A stretch of DNA of 23,377 nt from Methanomassiliicoccales archaeon UBA280 (GTDB taxonomy: Archaea > Thermoplasmatota > Thermoplasmata > SG8-5): positions 25,395-48,771 of the forward strand of contig DAKD01000034.1 of assembly GCA_002499085.1 (NCBI GenBank), read 5' to 3'. Position 1 is the first letter of the stretch. Each line of letters starts with the position of its first letter. The notes beneath the pieces are model-generated. The model had not been told where the DNA came from and ran no database searches. It worked only from the letters and a program-made list of their open reading frames with translations. The position numbers and the translations under genes were made by a program. Below are positions 22,412-23,377 of the stretch, one piece after another.

Positions 22412-23134
22412 TCATGGGTCCGGGGGTCTGAGCCTCAGTTGGATCTCCTTACTGCGCAGTTTCTGCCGGCACTCCATCTTTGTCAGGATGCCCACCTTAT
22501 ACCCCCTGGTTAGATTATTCTTGAAGAGGACCAGTTTCCTTTCTGCAACCGCCCTTTGCTTGCTCGGCAGAGGCTGCCAATTATGCTCCGGTTGTTCCGC
22601 CATAGGGATTGTCAGGTGAGGCATGGGAGCAGGCTCGTAATAGGCTGCTTTCGGCTTTTTTGCAGCGGCGATCAGAGCGGGGGTGATCTTTTCTTCGCCC
22701 TCCTTGTAAATATGAATCGAATCCTCGTCAAATTGATAGACCTGGCCTTCGCAATCCAGCGAGAATATGCCCATCTCCATCTTCGTGGGTTCGAGGACGA
22801 TCGCGATGACATTGTCCGAGAACTGCTGGAACTTGGACTGGGTCTGTACATCGGTCTGGGACATGAATATCCCATAGCCAGGATGGGAATGGTACCAGCC
22901 CATTATCAGGCCGTCGATCTCCTTCTTCATTATCTTGTCGACGATCTTGGCTGTCGTTTTTGAAAAGAGCGTCACGTGGGCGGTTTCGGATTCCTGTTCT
23001 CCGGACACGGATTCGTTGATGAAAATGATTCCGTCCTTGTATTCGCCGATCAAAAGGCCGATTATCTCCTTGTCCGTAGCTTTGGCTTCCGACATTATCT
23101 TCTCGACAACGGTTAGCGGGATGCTGACAGCCAT
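22412..23134 (-). CDS. JAMM/MPN+ metalloprotease, Rpn11/Csn5-like deubiquitinase
   Basis: Zinc isopeptidase expected to trim the ubiquitin precursor and remove conjugates. The 240 residues carry the complete JAMM set: Glu23 in KEIIGLLIG, His82 and His84 in GWYHSHPGYG, Ser92 and Asp95 in MSQTDVQTQ. The GWYHSHPGYG segment matches eukaryotic Csn5 and is very near Rpn11. The insert around 41-60 may be the substrate-clamping region. Residues about 150-240 are a basic C-terminal extension (KQRAVAERKL, then LRSKEIQLRLRPPDP) that I do not recognise. I chose the ATG at 23134, with GAGGGAG upstream; a TTG at 23152 would fall at the expected transcript start. It has its own TATA box and ends 67 bases before the ubiquitin gene on the same strand. 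Confidence 0.94.
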   Translation of the reverse strand: MAVSIPLTVVEKIMSEAKATDKEIIGLLIGEYKDGIIFINESVSGEQESETAHVTLFSKTTAKIVDKIMKKEIDGLIMGWYHSHPGYGIFMSQTDVQTQSKFQQFSDNVIAIVLEPTKMEMGIFSLDCEGQVYQFDEDSIHIYKEGEEKITPALIAAAKKPKAAYYEPAPMPHLTIPMAEQPEHNWQPLPSKQRAVAERKLVLFKNNLTRGYKVGILTKMECRQKLRSKEIQLRLRPPDP

Positions 23135-23170
23135 TACTTTCTCCCTCTGCAATGCGCAGAATGCTTTTGC

Positions 23171-23180
23171 TTATATAATA
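23171..23180 (-). promoter_or_regulatory. TATA box of the JAMM protease gene
   Basis: TATTATATAA on the minus strand. The expected start near 23150 gives a leader of about 15 bases before the ATG at 23134. Confidence 0.6.
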
Positions 23181-23377
23181 TTTTGCTACAGATGATTGTG
23201 ATTTGGCCCACGGCTGAAACCTCGAAAAGTGCCTGAGCCATTTACAACGCAAGTTGAATCGAATGGCGGCAACTGATGGCTAAGATTCGACAATGGCACG
23301 GCAACAAACCCAAGAAAATTCGAGTGCCATGCGGCTCACAACAATCTTATGGCAATCGGTGAATGCGACAACTGAAT
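23181..23377. other. Right edge, no gene recognised
   Basis: Only very short ORFs are present, none with family features, and I see no tRNA or strong repeat. It could be the upstream region of a gene beyond the window. Confidence 0.5.

Overview
The window is archaeal. It carries the archaeal ribosomal/RNA-polymerase block uS13-uS4-uS11-RpoD with eS1, a clamp-loader large subunit with a C-terminal PIP box, the archaeal wybutosine enzyme Taw1, and a stand-alone GMP synthase glutaminase subunit. TATA boxes lie about 25-30 bases before likely transcript starts, and leaders are very short or absent. High GC, short leaders and this gene content suggest a euryarchaeote of the Thermoplasmatota kind. 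That placement is an inference, not a demonstration.

Layout from left to right. A potassium-uptake pair, trkA-trkH (+), comes first. A convergent guaA glutaminase gene (-) follows, and a fragment of its own 3' end is duplicated beside it. Next is a 1013-residue STAND/TPR ATPase (+). Bases 7201-10473 (-) hold uS13, uS4, uS11, RpoD and eS1. After a 469-base region rich in inverted repeats come rfcL-taw1-membrane protein (+). A CTAGGG-type repeat region precedes a tightly overlapped trio (+): an isochorismatase-like hydrolase, a thioredoxin-reductase-like flavoprotein without its CxxC, and an RlmN-like radical SAM protein. Then come a B-box-like zinc-finger membrane protein (+) and a Ser/Tyr-rich surface protein with three 306-base tandem repeats (+).

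The most striking part is 19559-23134 (-), an apparently complete eukaryote-like ubiquitin conjugation locus. In transcription order it encodes an Rpn11/Csn5-like JAMM protease, a ubiquitin-like protein with a di-glycine and a short C-terminal extension, an E2 with HPN motif and catalytic Cys, an E1 with adenylation domain and catalytic Cys, and a small protein with a zinc ribbon plus a binuclear B-box/RING-like zinc finger. The last four genes are joined by overlaps: 29 bases between Ub and E2, ATGA between E2 and E1, and ATGA between E1 and the zinc finger. They share one promoter, and the JAMM gene has its own. Two things look unusual. The E2 carries a Tyr/Pro-rich linker of three 40-residue repeats and a C-terminal zinc ribbon. 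The zinc-finger protein, a candidate E3, shares its finger almost residue for residue with the membrane-anchored protein about 2 kb away.

Precursor processing (JAMM), activation (E1), transfer (E2) and perhaps ligation (zinc finger) could work as one pathway. The nearby membrane zinc-finger protein hints at a membrane-associated branch.
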